A model generated the notes under the pieces. It worked only from the letters and a program-made list of their open reading frames with translations, was not told the origin of the DNA and searched no databases. A program made the translations under genes and the position numbers. Positions 45,723-54,172 of a stretch of DNA of 64,000 nucleotides are shown here, piece after piece. The stretch is from Arthrobacter sp. SLBN-112 (GTDB lineage Bacteria; Actinomycetota; Actinomycetes; Actinomycetales; Micrococcaceae). How positions within the stretch are numbered: position 1 is the stretch's first letter; each line of letters starts with the position of its first letter. The stretch is from NCBI RefSeq assembly GCF_030944625.1, contig NZ_JAUSXY010000001.1:1178001-1242000 (forward strand), in the 5' to 3' direction.

Positions 45723-46850
45723 CTAATTCCCCTCAATCCGGTTTTCGGCAACGACCAGGTTGTAGAGCTCGGCGGCATTCTGGCGGTAGATCCGGTCCAG
45801 AAGCGCTGGGTCGTTGGTTCCCGCTTCTATGTCTCGTGGCCCTGAGGCGTGGTTGTGCGGATAGTCGCTGGAGTAAACCAGCAGGCGATCGGAGCCCATC
45901 CGATCAACGGTCTTGTCGAGTTGCCCCGGAATCTCGGCACCGTCAGAGGGGCTGGTGGTGAACCTGAAGTGCTCCCGGATCAGTTCCGAGGGTGCCCGGT
46001 CAAGCCATGGGGTGTCGGGCCGGTAGCTCTTCCAGAGCTTGTCGAATTTCCACATGTACGCCGGCAGCCAGTTGAATCCGACCTCGCTGACAACCACCTT
46101 GGTTCCGGGGAACTTTTGAAGTACGCCTTCACAGACAATCGAGCTGATCTGCGCTTCAAGATTGGACGTCTGGCCGGCATACCATTCCAGATGGGTAGCG
46201 GGCCATCCAACCGAGGTTGGGGCCTGGCGAAATACGCCTCCGATGTGAATCGCAACCGGAAGCCCTGCCCGTTCTGCGGCTTCCCAGATCGGCCAATTGA
46301 TCTGGCGCCCGTAGAGCAGTTCCGACTGGCCCACCAGCAGTACCTGAACGAATCGATCGTCGTTGGCCCAGAAATCGATTTCCGCTGCAGCGGCTTCCGG
46401 CGTTCCCAGGGGGACAACAATGGATGCCCTGAGCCTTGAGTCCTTGGCCAGCCACTCGTTGGCGATCCATGTGTTCAGTGCCCGGACGTGGGCCTGCTCC
46501 CGCCGTGGCTGGTGGATCTGCTGGGTGCCATACAGGCAGTTCAGAATGGCGAAATCGGTGAATCCGTCTTCGAAGACATCGGCAACCAGGTTTTCCACCG
46601 TGGTCGCGGCCCGGCCATTGCCATCGGTCCTGGTTTCAGGACGTTGGGCAATCGCAGAGTTGCGCGGGTGATAGTTCGGTTCATACGTGGGTGTCCTCGC
46701 GGCCACCAGCTGATCGTGCCAGTACTCATCCAGATATGGCAGCAACTGAGCCGATGACTCCAGAATGGGGTGAACGTCGCAATCGACGACGGGCGGGCGG
46801 GCACCGCTGGGCGAGGTGAGATCAGCCTCGCTCTTTTGGACAAGACTCAT
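45723..46850 (-). CDS. ACMSD-type amidohydrolase 1
   Basis: 375 residues of the same family: 'VVDCDVHPILE' (Asp-x-His), 'PVAIHIGGVF' (His), 'LLVYSSDYPHNHASGP' (Asp). Length and motif layout match the next gene, but the two are clearly diverged, suggesting two subunits or two successive steps. GGAAGAG site before the ATG. First gene of the operon, downstream of a promoter carrying three GGATCC palindromes. Confidence 0.87.
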   Translation of the reverse strand: MSLVQKSEADLTSPSGARPPVVDCDVHPILESSAQLLPYLDEYWHDQLVAARTPTYEPNYHPRNSAIAQRPETRTDGNGRAATTVENLVADVFEDGFTDFAILNCLYGTQQIHQPRREQAHVRALNTWIANEWLAKDSRLRASIVVPLGTPEAAAAEIDFWANDDRFVQVLLVGQSELLYGRQINWPIWEAAERAGLPVAIHIGGVFRQAPTSVGWPATHLEWYAGQTSNLEAQISSIVCEGVLQKFPGTKVVVSEVGFNWLPAYMWKFDKLWKSYRPDTPWLDRAPSELIREHFRFTTSPSDGAEIPGQLDKTVDRMGSDRLLVYSSDYPHNHASGPRDIEAGTNDPALLDRIYRQNAAELYNLVVAENRIEGN

Positions 46851-46890
46851 AGGGATTCTCTTCCTTCCACTTCGTTGTGCTGAAAAACTA

Positions 46891-46930
46891 AGCGGATCCG
46901 CTGGATCCAGAATCCGGGATCCTGGATCCC
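46891..46930. promoter_or_regulatory. Triple GGATCC operator cluster
   Basis: Three overlapping or adjacent palindromes: AGCGGATCCGCT (46891-46902), CTGGATCCAG (46901-46910) and GGGATCCTGGATCCC (46916-46930). They lie just downstream of the predicted -10, where a bound GntR protein would block transcription. The last is the same type as the site before GntR regulator 2. Confidence 0.65.
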
Positions 46931-46940
46931 GTTTCGAATT

Positions 46941-46969
46941 ACAATACGCCTCTGTGAGGTGGATCTCAA
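46941..46969 (-). promoter_or_regulatory. Promoter of the amidohydrolase operon
   Basis: Minus-strand -35 TTGAGA (46969-46964), 17-base spacer, -10 TATTGT (46946-46941), upstream of the operator cluster and about 90 bases from the first start codon. Confidence 0.6.
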
Positions 46970-47038
46970 GTGGACTGCTTTTTGGGATGCTCGTTGCGCA
47001 AGTCCACGCGGGACCGCTGGTGTTCGGTCAGTTAGGGG

Positions 47039-48376
47039 TTAGTGGACGGCGTCCAGGGCCTCGTTGCGCGTTTCTTTCAAGGCAATGGTGCTCAGCAGGC
47101 TAAGCAGTACAAGAGTTGCCATCATGGCCCCAACTGCCCAGCTCCCATACGCCACGAGGAGGCCGCCGATGATGAGCGGCGGGATAGCGCCACCAATAAT
47201 GCCACTGACGTGGAACGCCAGGCTGGCTCCGGTGTAGCGGTACCGGGTGGCGAAGAGTTCCGGGATGAAGGATGCGAGCGGGCCGTAGAAGACACCCATG
47301 ATGGCGGACGTTCCCATGACTCCGAGGATAAAAAGGGCTGCTGATCCGGTATCGAGAAGCGGTATGACTGCGAAGGACCAGGGGAGGGCCAGGCCGAATC
47401 CCAGGATCATCATTGCCCGGCGCCCGTATTTGTCGCAGAGGATTGCCGAGAGTGCGGTGACCGCCATCAGGGCGAGTCCACCGAGGACACCGCCCACCAG
47501 GATCAGTGTCCGAGGGTGATGTACAGAGGTGCTGGCATAGCCAAGAAGGAATGTTCCACCCATGAAGCTGTAGATGTAGGCTCCGAGGATGCAGCCGCCT
47601 GCGAGGACTACCCGGCCTCCCTGGTGACGGAACAGCTCGACGATGGGTGCCTTGGTGGCCCCCGATTTCGCTTTCTCGGCGCGGAAGACCGGGGTCTCTT
47701 CGATGGTGAGGCGCACATACAGCGCAACGATGACCAGGACGGCACTGAAAAGGAACGGCACCCGCCAGCCCCAGGCGAGGAACGCCTCGCTCTTTTCTCC
47801 CATGGTGAAGTTGACGACAAGGAAGACCAGATTTGTCAGCACCAGGCCGGCACCCACGCCCAGCTGGGTGAACATGCCATAGAGCCCACGTTTATTGGCT
47901 GGCGCGTATTCTGCACTCAGCAGGGCCGAGCCGGCCCATTCGCCACCTACCGCCACTCCCTGCAGAAGGCGAAGTGCCAACAGGATGATGGGGGCGGCTA
48001 CGCCAATAACGGCAGATCCCGGCAGAATTCCAACGGCCACAGTCGAAAGCCCCATAATGAGCAGGGTGGCAACAAGTGTCTTCTTCCGCCCCAGGCGGTC
48101 ACCAAAATGGCCAAAGATCGCGGCACCGAGGGGCCGTGAGAGGAAGGCCACGGCAAAGGTAGCGAAGGAAGCCGTTGCGGCCAGCGCTGGAGTCATTTCA
48201 GGAAAAAACACTGTCGGGAAGACCAGCGCCGCTGCTGTCCCGTAAACGAAAAAGTCGTAATACTCGATCGCTGTGCCAACAAAACTCGCGAAAGCGACTT
48301 TCTTCATGATCGGAGGAGATTTCTCGGCCGACCGTTCTGTGGCCTCGGAATTCGAGACGGAGGATTTGTTGCTCAT
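47039..48376 (-). CDS. MHS-family MFS permease
   Basis: 445 residues, twelve predicted helices. 'KKVAFASFVGTAIEYYDFFV' and 'FGHFGDRLGRKKTLV' plus 'RLLQGVAVGGEWAGSALL' are the hallmarks of the metabolite:proton symporters (shikimate, proline, dicarboxylate). ATG 48376 follows a GGGACAAATG context with AAGGGA upstream. Probably the uptake system for the island's substrate; the gene's upstream region holds a perfect TTGGTA-N-TACCAA site (inference of control). Confidence 0.9.
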   Translation of the reverse strand: MSNKSSVSNSEATERSAEKSPPIMKKVAFASFVGTAIEYYDFFVYGTAAALVFPTVFFPEMTPALAATASFATFAVAFLSRPLGAAIFGHFGDRLGRKKTLVATLLIMGLSTVAVGILPGSAVIGVAAPIILLALRLLQGVAVGGEWAGSALLSAEYAPANKRGLYGMFTQLGVGAGLVLTNLVFLVVNFTMGEKSEAFLAWGWRVPFLFSAVLVIVALYVRLTIEETPVFRAEKAKSGATKAPIVELFRHQGGRVVLAGGCILGAYIYSFMGGTFLLGYASTSVHHPRTLILVGGVLGGLALMAVTALSAILCDKYGRRAMMILGFGLALPWSFAVIPLLDTGSAALFILGVMGTSAIMGVFYGPLASFIPELFATRYRYTGASLAFHVSGIIGGAIPPLIIGGLLVAYGSWAVGAMMATLVLLSLLSTIALKETRNEALDAVH

Positions 48377-48475
48377 TTGTCCCTTTCGCGCGGGCGATGA
48401 GGCCTCGCGCATATGTAGGTATAACGCACATGCAGATTAATCGGAAGGCAGGGACCTGACGGCCTCTACCCTCCG

Positions 48476-48748
48476 TCAGCGGAGGTTTGCGACCGACGTG
48501 TGGACCCAGACTTCATGCCCTTGGGACTTTTCGATCGCACGTCTTCCTGCACCATCTGTGATCAGCCACAGGAGGGTGGAGTCAGGCATCGCGTCATCGA
48601 CCCGACCGGTAATACGGTGTCCTGGCTCGAGGCGAACCTCTACCTCAAGGCCAACCAGGAGGCTCCACTGGTTGACCCGCAGGGCCGCTACGCCGACCGG
48701 CTCCTGCTTCGGCTCCGGTCGAAGCGCGCAGGTTTGCGCGCTGCTCAT
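48476..48748 (-). CDS. Hypothetical small protein
   Basis: About 90 residues from ATG 48748 (GGAAG six bases upstream); a GTG at 48865 would add 39 poorly conserved-looking residues. The core 'VGLEVEVRLEPGHRITGRVD' and 'GHEVWVHTSV' reads as a small beta-barrel. No family recognised. It precedes the MHS permease on the same strand. Confidence 0.55.
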   Translation of the reverse strand: MSSAQTCALRPEPKQEPVGVAALRVNQWSLLVGLEVEVRLEPGHRITGRVDDAMPDSTLLWLITDGAGRRAIEKSQGHEVWVHTSVANLR

Positions 48749-48910
48749 CGGAGACTTCCGCTTGACGACAGTGTCCAAAGCAGAATCCTTTCGCTTTCGC
48801 CCGTTAAGGGGATATTGACTGCGGGCATTTAGTGGGGGCTCCCACGTTCGCTCTGGTGTGACCAAAGTTCGAAAGGCGCATGATGGCTTTCACCTACACG
48901 GGCCAAAATT

Positions 48911-48923
48911 TTGGTACTACCAA
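48911..48923. promoter_or_regulatory. TTGGTA-N-TACCAA operator, permease side
   Basis: Perfect palindrome TTGGTACTACCAA. On the minus strand, 19 bases (48925-48907) are identical to 35986-36004 in the SDR promoter, including the CAAAAT -10-like element, so it most likely controls the minus-strand units. A good -35 hexamer is not visible. Confidence 0.65.
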
Positions 48924-49135
48924 GGCACAAGTTTGGCATGACCGAGAAATGTGGTCAAGCCCACATCGCCGACTGGCGTGGGATCGGCTTTGCCATACGG
49001 CTACAAAGGTTTAAAGGTGTCGGGGCCAGAAGATGCGGAAGCGAAGCAGCGGACAGCCCTGCTGCCTCATCCCGCCTGTCGTGCAGCCCACGCGGGAGTG
49101 CTGGATTTTTGGGGGAGTACCTGCGGCTGGACACC

Positions 49136-49148
49136 TTGGTAATACCAA
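49136..49148. promoter_or_regulatory. TTGGTA-N-TACCAA operator, dehydrogenase side
   Basis: Perfect palindrome TTGGTAATACCAA. Flanked by TGGACA (49128-49133) and TTAGGC (49150-49155) with a 16-base spacer, again placing the operator between weak -35 and -10 elements. Confidence 0.62.
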
Positions 49149-49323
49149 GTTAGGCTTTGGGCTGACCGTAGATTGTATTCCTGGCCTTCTGAGGGCTGCT
49201 AGGCGGCTCAAGCGCTACTCCCATGGGGGACTTACCGCGCAATCCAACCACCACCACCCCGTGGGCGGGCATGGCATACCGACCCGCTCTCCGATTTTTT
49301 CATCACAAGGCGGCGCAGACAGT

Positions 49324-50220
49324 ATGAGCAGAGTGAAAGGGATTCCGCTTGCCGGTTTTCTTGGGATAGGTGCCATGGGTCTGCCTATGGCGCAGCGGAT
49401 ACATGACAGCGGCCAGCCTCTGCACGCCGTAGACGTAAGTCATGACCAGGTCCTGAAAGCCTCCGAGCTGGGAATCCCGGCTTCAATGGCAATTGAGGAT
49501 CTCGCTGACGCCCACGCCCTCTTTGTAGTGGTCGCAACCGGCGACCAGCTGATGAACCTGCTGAAGTCCCGACTGCTTTCAGGAGCCTGCGCTACCAAAG
49601 TTGTTGTGGTACTCAGCACCGTAGGTGTCCATGCGGTAAGAGACTTCGCTGACAAACTCAGGGTGCGAGGTATCAGCGCCGTCGATTGCCCCGTAACAGG
49701 AGGAGTCAGCGGCGCGGTTGATGGGCGACTGACTCTCTTCGCCGCGGGTAACCCGGCGGACGTAGGACCCCTCCGGAACATATTGGCAACCATGGGGACC
49801 CTCCAGGATTGCGGAAGCAAAGTCGGCGACGGACAGGCCTACAAAATGGTCAATCAGCTGCTGGCTGCGTCCCATCTCGCCGTTGCAGGCGAAGCACTCG
49901 CCTTCGCTCAATCGCTCGGATTGGATCAAGGCAAAGTATTCAAAGCCGTCAGCGAAGGCGCCGGCGGATCCTGGATGCTCACCGACCGAGGTCCCCGCAT
50001 GCTCCAATCCCCGGAACAGCGCCCCACGCAGACCCATCTGTCCATCTTCGTTAAGGACACGCAACTGGTGAAGGCCGCAGCGGCAGCGGCGGGATTCGAC
50101 GCCAGAATCCTCGACGCAGTCACCCGCGAATTCCAGCGCGCGACCGAAGAAGGCCTGGCTGCCGCTGACGACTCCTCAATCGTGGATGTCCGGCGGGGTC
50201 CGGCCACCCACGAAGGGTAG
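49324..50220 (+). CDS. 3-hydroxyisobutyrate dehydrogenase-like beta-hydroxyacid dehydrogenase
   Basis: 298 residues. Rossmann motif 'GFLGIGAMGLPMAQRI', substrate motif 'DCPVTGGVSGA', catalytic Lys in 'GQAYKMVNQLL'. The family oxidises beta-hydroxyacids or reduces their semialdehydes with NAD(P). ATG 49324 with AAGGCGG upstream; longer in-frame starts run through the operator. Substrate unknown; the tartronate-semialdehyde reductase family is close. Confidence 0.88.
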   Translation: MSRVKGIPLAGFLGIGAMGLPMAQRIHDSGQPLHAVDVSHDQVLKASELGIPASMAIEDLADAHALFVVVATGDQLMNLLKSRLLSGACATKVVVVLSTVGVHAVRDFADKLRVRGISAVDCPVTGGVSGAVDGRLTLFAAGNPADVGPLRNILATMGTLQDCGSKVGDGQAYKMVNQLLAASHLAVAGEALAFAQSLGLDQGKVFKAVSEGAGGSWMLTDRGPRMLQSPEQRPTQTHLSIFVKDTQLVKAAAAAAGFDARILDAVTREFQRATEEGLAAADDSSIVDVRRGPATHEG

Positions 50221-50291
50221 AACCTTCGACAACGCAAGTGCGTAACTCCAGCAACCTGTATCCACATGACAAGCAAGAAGGAGGAGACCCG

Positions 50292-50965
50292 ATGACATCC
50301 GCCCACGCGGTCGTGCCCCTACCATTGCATGGTCTGGAAAGGAAGAACCTCCGTGAGCAGGCACTGGGCGCGCTCCGCGCCGCCATCACGAGCGGCGAAC
50401 TCCCACCCGGCCGGCCCCTAGTTGAGACAGAGCTTTCGGACATGCTACAGATCAGCCGCGGAACCCTCCGTGAAGCGCCTAGATCGCTCGAACAAGAAGG
50501 CCTGATCACTGCAGAGGATCACAAGGCCGACTCTCGGTCCGCCGTATTGACGCCGCTGCGACGCGCGATATTTATGCTGTGCGTGCCGCGCTGGAATCGT
50601 TGGCCGTTCGTACACTTTGCGAACTCCCGGACCGTGAAATGGCAGTGAGATTACTGCATCAGGCAGTCGACGCGATAGAGGCTGCCCGTGAGGCATCAGT
50701 CGAGGAACGGATTGAAACCGAAACAGAATTCCACCGGAGCCTCTGCAGGCTAACTGGTAACCAAACACTGCTTCGCTCCTGGACCTCCCTTGAAGGCTCC
50801 TGCCGCATGTCCGTCGCTTTTCGCGGTCCGGAAAAGGACGACGCCAAGGGTAAGCGCGAAGCGTCACCGCGACATCGTGATCGTCATCGAAACCGGTGAC
50901 CCTCTTTGTCAATCAGAGCCCTCAACGAACACTTGAACGACGCCGCGAAAATTGTCGTGGCCTAG
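50292..50965 (+). pseudogene. GntR/FCD regulator 3, multiply frameshifted
   Basis: Begins as a normal GntR winged helix ('EQALGALRAAITSGELPPGR', 'ISRGTLREA') and breaks at 50525-50526, where one missing G shifts the frame. The next frame resumes 'GRLSVRRIDAAATRDIYAVR' and 'LESLAVRTLCELPDREMAV'. A further slip near 50860 and another near 50910 are needed to reach 'SIRALNEHLNDAAKIVVA' before the TAG at 50963. Several independent breaks make a real pseudogene more likely than sequencing errors. Confidence 0.75.
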
Positions 50966-50994
50966 CAATGAGAGTTATGGGCTACAAGCATCCG

Positions 50995-51039
50995 GCGCAT
51001 CAGTGGTGCCAACTTTTGGTTCCGGTGCCGCTGATGCGC
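50995..51039. terminator. Hairpin after the GntR pseudogene
   Basis: GCGCATCAG (50995-51003) pairs with CTGATGCGC (51031-51039) around a 27-base loop with some inner pairing. It lies 114 bases before lipA. Could terminate upstream transcription. Confidence 0.4.
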
Positions 51040-51152
51040 AGGCTCAGCAAAAGTTGCTCGCAAATCGCGAGTAGCACTCAACGAATCAGAGCGGAAACAG
51101 GCACTAATGACCGCACCACCATCGAACCATCCAGAGGCAAGGGAGCGTTGAA

Positions 51153-52178
51153 ATGACATTGGCACCTGAAGGCCGGAAGCTTTTGCGCGTTGAACAGCGC
51201 AACTCTGCTGTTCCGGTGGAGCGCAAGCCGGAGTGGATCAAGGCCAAGGTCCAGATGGGCCCGGAGTTCGTCGGGCTGAAGAACCTCGTGAAGAAAGAGG
51301 GCCTGCACACGGTGTGTGAGGAGGCCGGCTGCCCGAACATTTTTGAGTGCTGGGAGGACAAGGAAGCCACGTTCCTGATCGGCGGGTCCGAGTGCACGCG
51401 GCGGTGTGATTTCTGCCAGATCGATACCGGCAAACCCTCCCCGGTGGACATGTTCGAGCCCACCAAGGTGGCCCGGTCCGTGCAGGCCATGCAGCTGCGC
51501 TACGCCACCGTCACCGGGGTGGCCCGGGACGACCTGGCGGACGAGGGCGTGTGGCTGTACGCCGAGACCGTCCGGAAGATCCACGAGCTGAACCCGGGCA
51601 CCGGGGTGGAGCTGCTGATCCCGGACTTCTCCGGCAAACCCGAACACATCGCCGCGATCTGCGACTCCAAGCCGGAGGTGTTCGCGCACAACGTGGAGAC
51701 CGTGCCGCGGATTTTCAAGCGGATCCGGCCGGCGTTCCGGTACGAGCGGTCCCTGGATGTGATCACACAGGGCCGGAACCTTGGCATGGTGACCAAGTCC
51801 AACCTGATCCTGGGCATGGGCGAAACCCGCGAAGAAATCTCCGAAGCGCTGCGGGACCTGCATGAGGCCGGGTGCGACCTGATCACCATCACCCAGTACC
51901 TGCGCCCGAGTGAGCGGCACCTGCCGGTGGACCGGTGGTTCAAGCCCCAGGAGTTCGTGGACCTGCAGGACGAGGCCACCGAGCTGGGCTTCCTCGGCGT
52001 CATGAGTGGCCCGCTGGTGCGCTCCTCGTACCGGGCCGGCCGGCTCTGGGCCACGGCGATGCGGAAGAAAGGCCGGGACATCCCCGCCGAACTCGCCCAC
52101 ATCGCAGAAGGCATCCAGGATTCCGGCACCACCCGCCAGGAAGCCAGCTCACTGCTCCTGCCTCCTGGCAAAAGCTAA
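51153..52178 (+). CDS. lipA: Lipoyl synthase
   Basis: 341-residue radical-SAM enzyme inserting two sulfurs into octanoyl-lysine of lipoyl domains. Auxiliary cluster '[12 protein letters not shown]', radical-SAM cluster 'CTRRCDFC', and the C-terminal 'RSSYRAGR'. Placed near an unusual lipoyl carrier and E2 core, it may be a dedicated second copy, as lipA-like acoS accompanies some acetoin dehydrogenase operons (known for Pelobacter). Its codon bias is strongly GC-rich, unlike the decayed genes beside it. Whether the genome has another lipA cannot be seen here. Confidence 0.95.
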   Translation: MTLAPEGRKLLRVEQRNSAVPVERKPEWIKAKVQMGPEFVGLKNLVKKEGLHTVCEEAGCPNIFECWEDKEATFLIGGSECTRRCDFCQIDTGKPSPVDMFEPTKVARSVQAMQLRYATVTGVARDDLADEGVWLYAETVRKIHELNPGTGVELLIPDFSGKPEHIAAICDSKPEVFAHNVETVPRIFKRIRPAFRYERSLDVITQGRNLGMVTKSNLILGMGETREEISEALRDLHEAGCDLITITQYLRPSERHLPVDRWFKPQEFVDLQDEATELGFLGVMSGPLVRSSYRAGRLWATAMRKKGRDIPAELAHIAEGIQDSGTTRQEASSLLLPPGKS

Positions 52179-52314
52179 CGATCAGATGTGACAAACGATG
52201 CCACGGCAAAGGTATCTACGTAAGACGTATGGCCCCGTCACCATTATTCAAGTTCGGGTTGCACACGATGACGACCACACCTATGTTTCCATGTCAGCGG
52301 CCATTTCGCCGTCA

Positions 52315-52343
52315 GGATTGTTACTCGGAAACGGGGCAAGACC
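52315..52343 (+). promoter_or_regulatory. RAT antiterminator site (BglG/LicT type)
   Basis: The left half is GGATTGTTACT and the right half GGGGCAAGACC, closely matching the ribonucleic antiterminator of bgl operons. Its last six bases are shared with the following terminator stem, so binding of a BglG/LicT protein would prevent terminator folding. No such protein gene is in the window. Confidence 0.82.
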
Positions 52344-52378
52344 TGAGAAGCACTTATGTGCGTCTCGGGTCTTTTTTT
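52338..52378 (+). terminator. Rho-independent terminator in the bglF leader
   Basis: AAGACC(T)GAGA...TCTC(G)GGTCTT stem with an inner GCAC/GTGC pairing and a run of seven T. It overlaps the RAT site and precedes bglF by 29 bases, the classical antitermination layout. Confidence 0.88.
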
Positions 52379-52407
52379 GTGCCCAAAAATAGACAGAGAG
52401 GTCTGGC

Positions 52408-53967
52408 ATGGCAAATGTGAACTACCGGTCGCTGGCCGGAGAGATTTTGCAAGGAGTGGGCGGCGAAAAGAACATCGTCAGCGCCGCCCACTGCGCTACC
52501 CGGCTCCGACTCAAGCTGAGGGACGAGGCAAAGGCCGACACCGCCGCCGTCGAAAAGCTGCCAGGTGTGATCACCGTAATGAAGGCTGGCGGCCAATACC
52601 AGGTAGTCATCGGCGACAACGTCCCAACCGTCTACGCAGAACTGGGCAAAATCACCAAGCTCACCGAAGATTCCACGGTGGATGACGAGCCGGTATCAAA
52701 GGGCAACCTTTTGAGCCGCTTCATTGACCTGATTTCCTGGATTTTTTCACCTGTCATCTGGCCACTGGCCGCTTCCGGTCTGCTCAAAGCCTTCTTGAGT
52801 CTGGCCACCCAAACGGGGTTGCTTGACCCAACGTCCCAGACCAATGTGATTCTGGCCGCCACCGCGGACGCACTGTTCTACTTCCTTCCGCTCTTTCTGG
52901 CAGTCACGGCAGCAAAAACGTCCATGGCCATAGCCGGCGCACTCGTTTACCCGAGCATCGTCGCGCTGGCCGCGCAGACCGAGCCCGTAAGCTTCGCCGG
53001 CCTTCCGGTGGTGATGATGAACTACAACAGCTCTGTCATCCCGATCATCGTGGCCGTCTGGCTCCAGGGCTACCTTGAACGCTTCCTCACCCGGGCACTT
53101 CCCTCAGCCATCCGGAACTTCACTACACCACTGCTGACCCTGCTGGTGATGGTGCCGCTGGTTCTTCTCACTGTCGGCCCGATCACCACCTACGCTGCAC
53201 AGGGTCTTTCAGCCGGCATCAGCACCGCCTTCACTGTCGCACCCTGGCTCGCCGGAGCCATCATAGGCGGCTTCTGGCAAGTCTTTGTCCTCTTCGGCCT
53301 GCACTGGGGCTTCGTTCCTGGCATGCTGAACGAAATCGCCCAGGGCCACTCCCTCCTGTTCGGGCCGCTGCTGCCCGCCGTGCTCGCCCAAGCAGCTGCC
53401 AGCCCTTGCCGTGGCCTTCCGAACCCGCAACAAAGCCCGCCGTGCCGTCGCAGGTCCCGCTTCGCTATCGGGCTTCCTTGCAGGCATCACTGAACCGCGC
53501 ATCTATGGCGTCAACCTTCCCCTAAAAAGGCCGTTTTACTTCGGTATCGCCGGTGGTGTCCTAGGCGACGCAGTTGTAGCGGCCGGCGGCAGCGGTGCAA
53601 CTTCCTTCGTGTTCCCGTCGCTGCTGGAACTGCCCGCATTCACCACCGTGGGCGACTTCGGCCTACTGTTGGTAGGAACAGGCACAGCCGTAATGATCGC
53701 CTTCGGTCTAACCTTCTTCTTCGGCCCACGTGAGGCGGAATCGGCAGCGACGTCCGACGCCGGCACCTCCATTCCCGAAGCTGACCCTGTTCCCGCTCCC
53801 ACCTTCGCTGGCACGGTAGAGGTCCTGGCCCCCGTCACCGGACAGGCCGTGGCCCTCAAGGACGTTCAAGACAAAGTGTTCGCCTCTGGCGCCATGGGCA
53901 AGGGCCTAGGCATCATCCCCGCGGACGGCCGGATCTACTCCCCAATCACGGGCACCATCAAAGCGGC
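52408..53967 (+). pseudogene. bglF: Beta-glucoside PTS permease (EIIBCA), frameshifted and truncated
   Basis: Begins with an EIIB domain ('GGEKNIVSAAHCATRLRLKL', phosphorylated Cys29) and continues into a multi-helix EIIC. At about 53393-53397 the frame shifts: reading changes from 'LLPAVLAQAAA' to 'ALAVAFRTRNKARRAV' and 'GFLAGITEPRIYGVNLPLKR'. The EIIA domain starts ('VLAPVTGQAVALKDVQDKVF') but stops being EIIA after 'SPITGTIKAA', well before its active-site His, because it runs into an inverted GH1 fragment. Two lesions make a functional transporter unlikely. Confidence 0.85.
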
Positions 53968-54165
53968 CAGGCCTGCTGCGGATTCGAGGGTGATGTCCAG
54001 GTCGATGCCGTTGTCCCGGAAGTATCGCAGCAGGTAGCCGGGGTATTCGCCGGGGCAGTGGATGTCACCGAACGCGTAGCTGTCATGTGCCGTATGCATT
54101 GCCGCCAAGACGTCGGAGGGATCGGGGCTCAACGGGTACGTGGGAAGTGCAAGGATCATGCAAGG
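53968..54165 (-). pseudogene. Inverted fragment of GH1 6-phospho-beta-glucosidase
   Basis: On the minus strand the sequence reads 'LALPTYPLSPDPSDVLAAMH' followed by 'SYAFGDIHCPGEYPGYLLRY' and 'NGIDLDITLE', which matches the middle of family-1 6-phospho-beta-glucosidases as I remember them (the segment before 'VDFIGFSYY'). About 65 codons survive, with no catalytic Glu. It faces opposite to bglF, whose EIIA it interrupts, so an inversion-deletion joined the two genes of a former bgl operon. Confidence 0.68.
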
Positions 54166-54172
54166 TCCTGCC

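Larger units (their letters stand above)
48866..49323. other. Divergent control region with two operator sites
   Basis: No supported gene. It separates the minus-strand small protein/permease from the plus-strand dehydrogenase and carries TTGGTA-type palindromes at 48911 and 49136, one for each direction. Confidence 0.5.
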
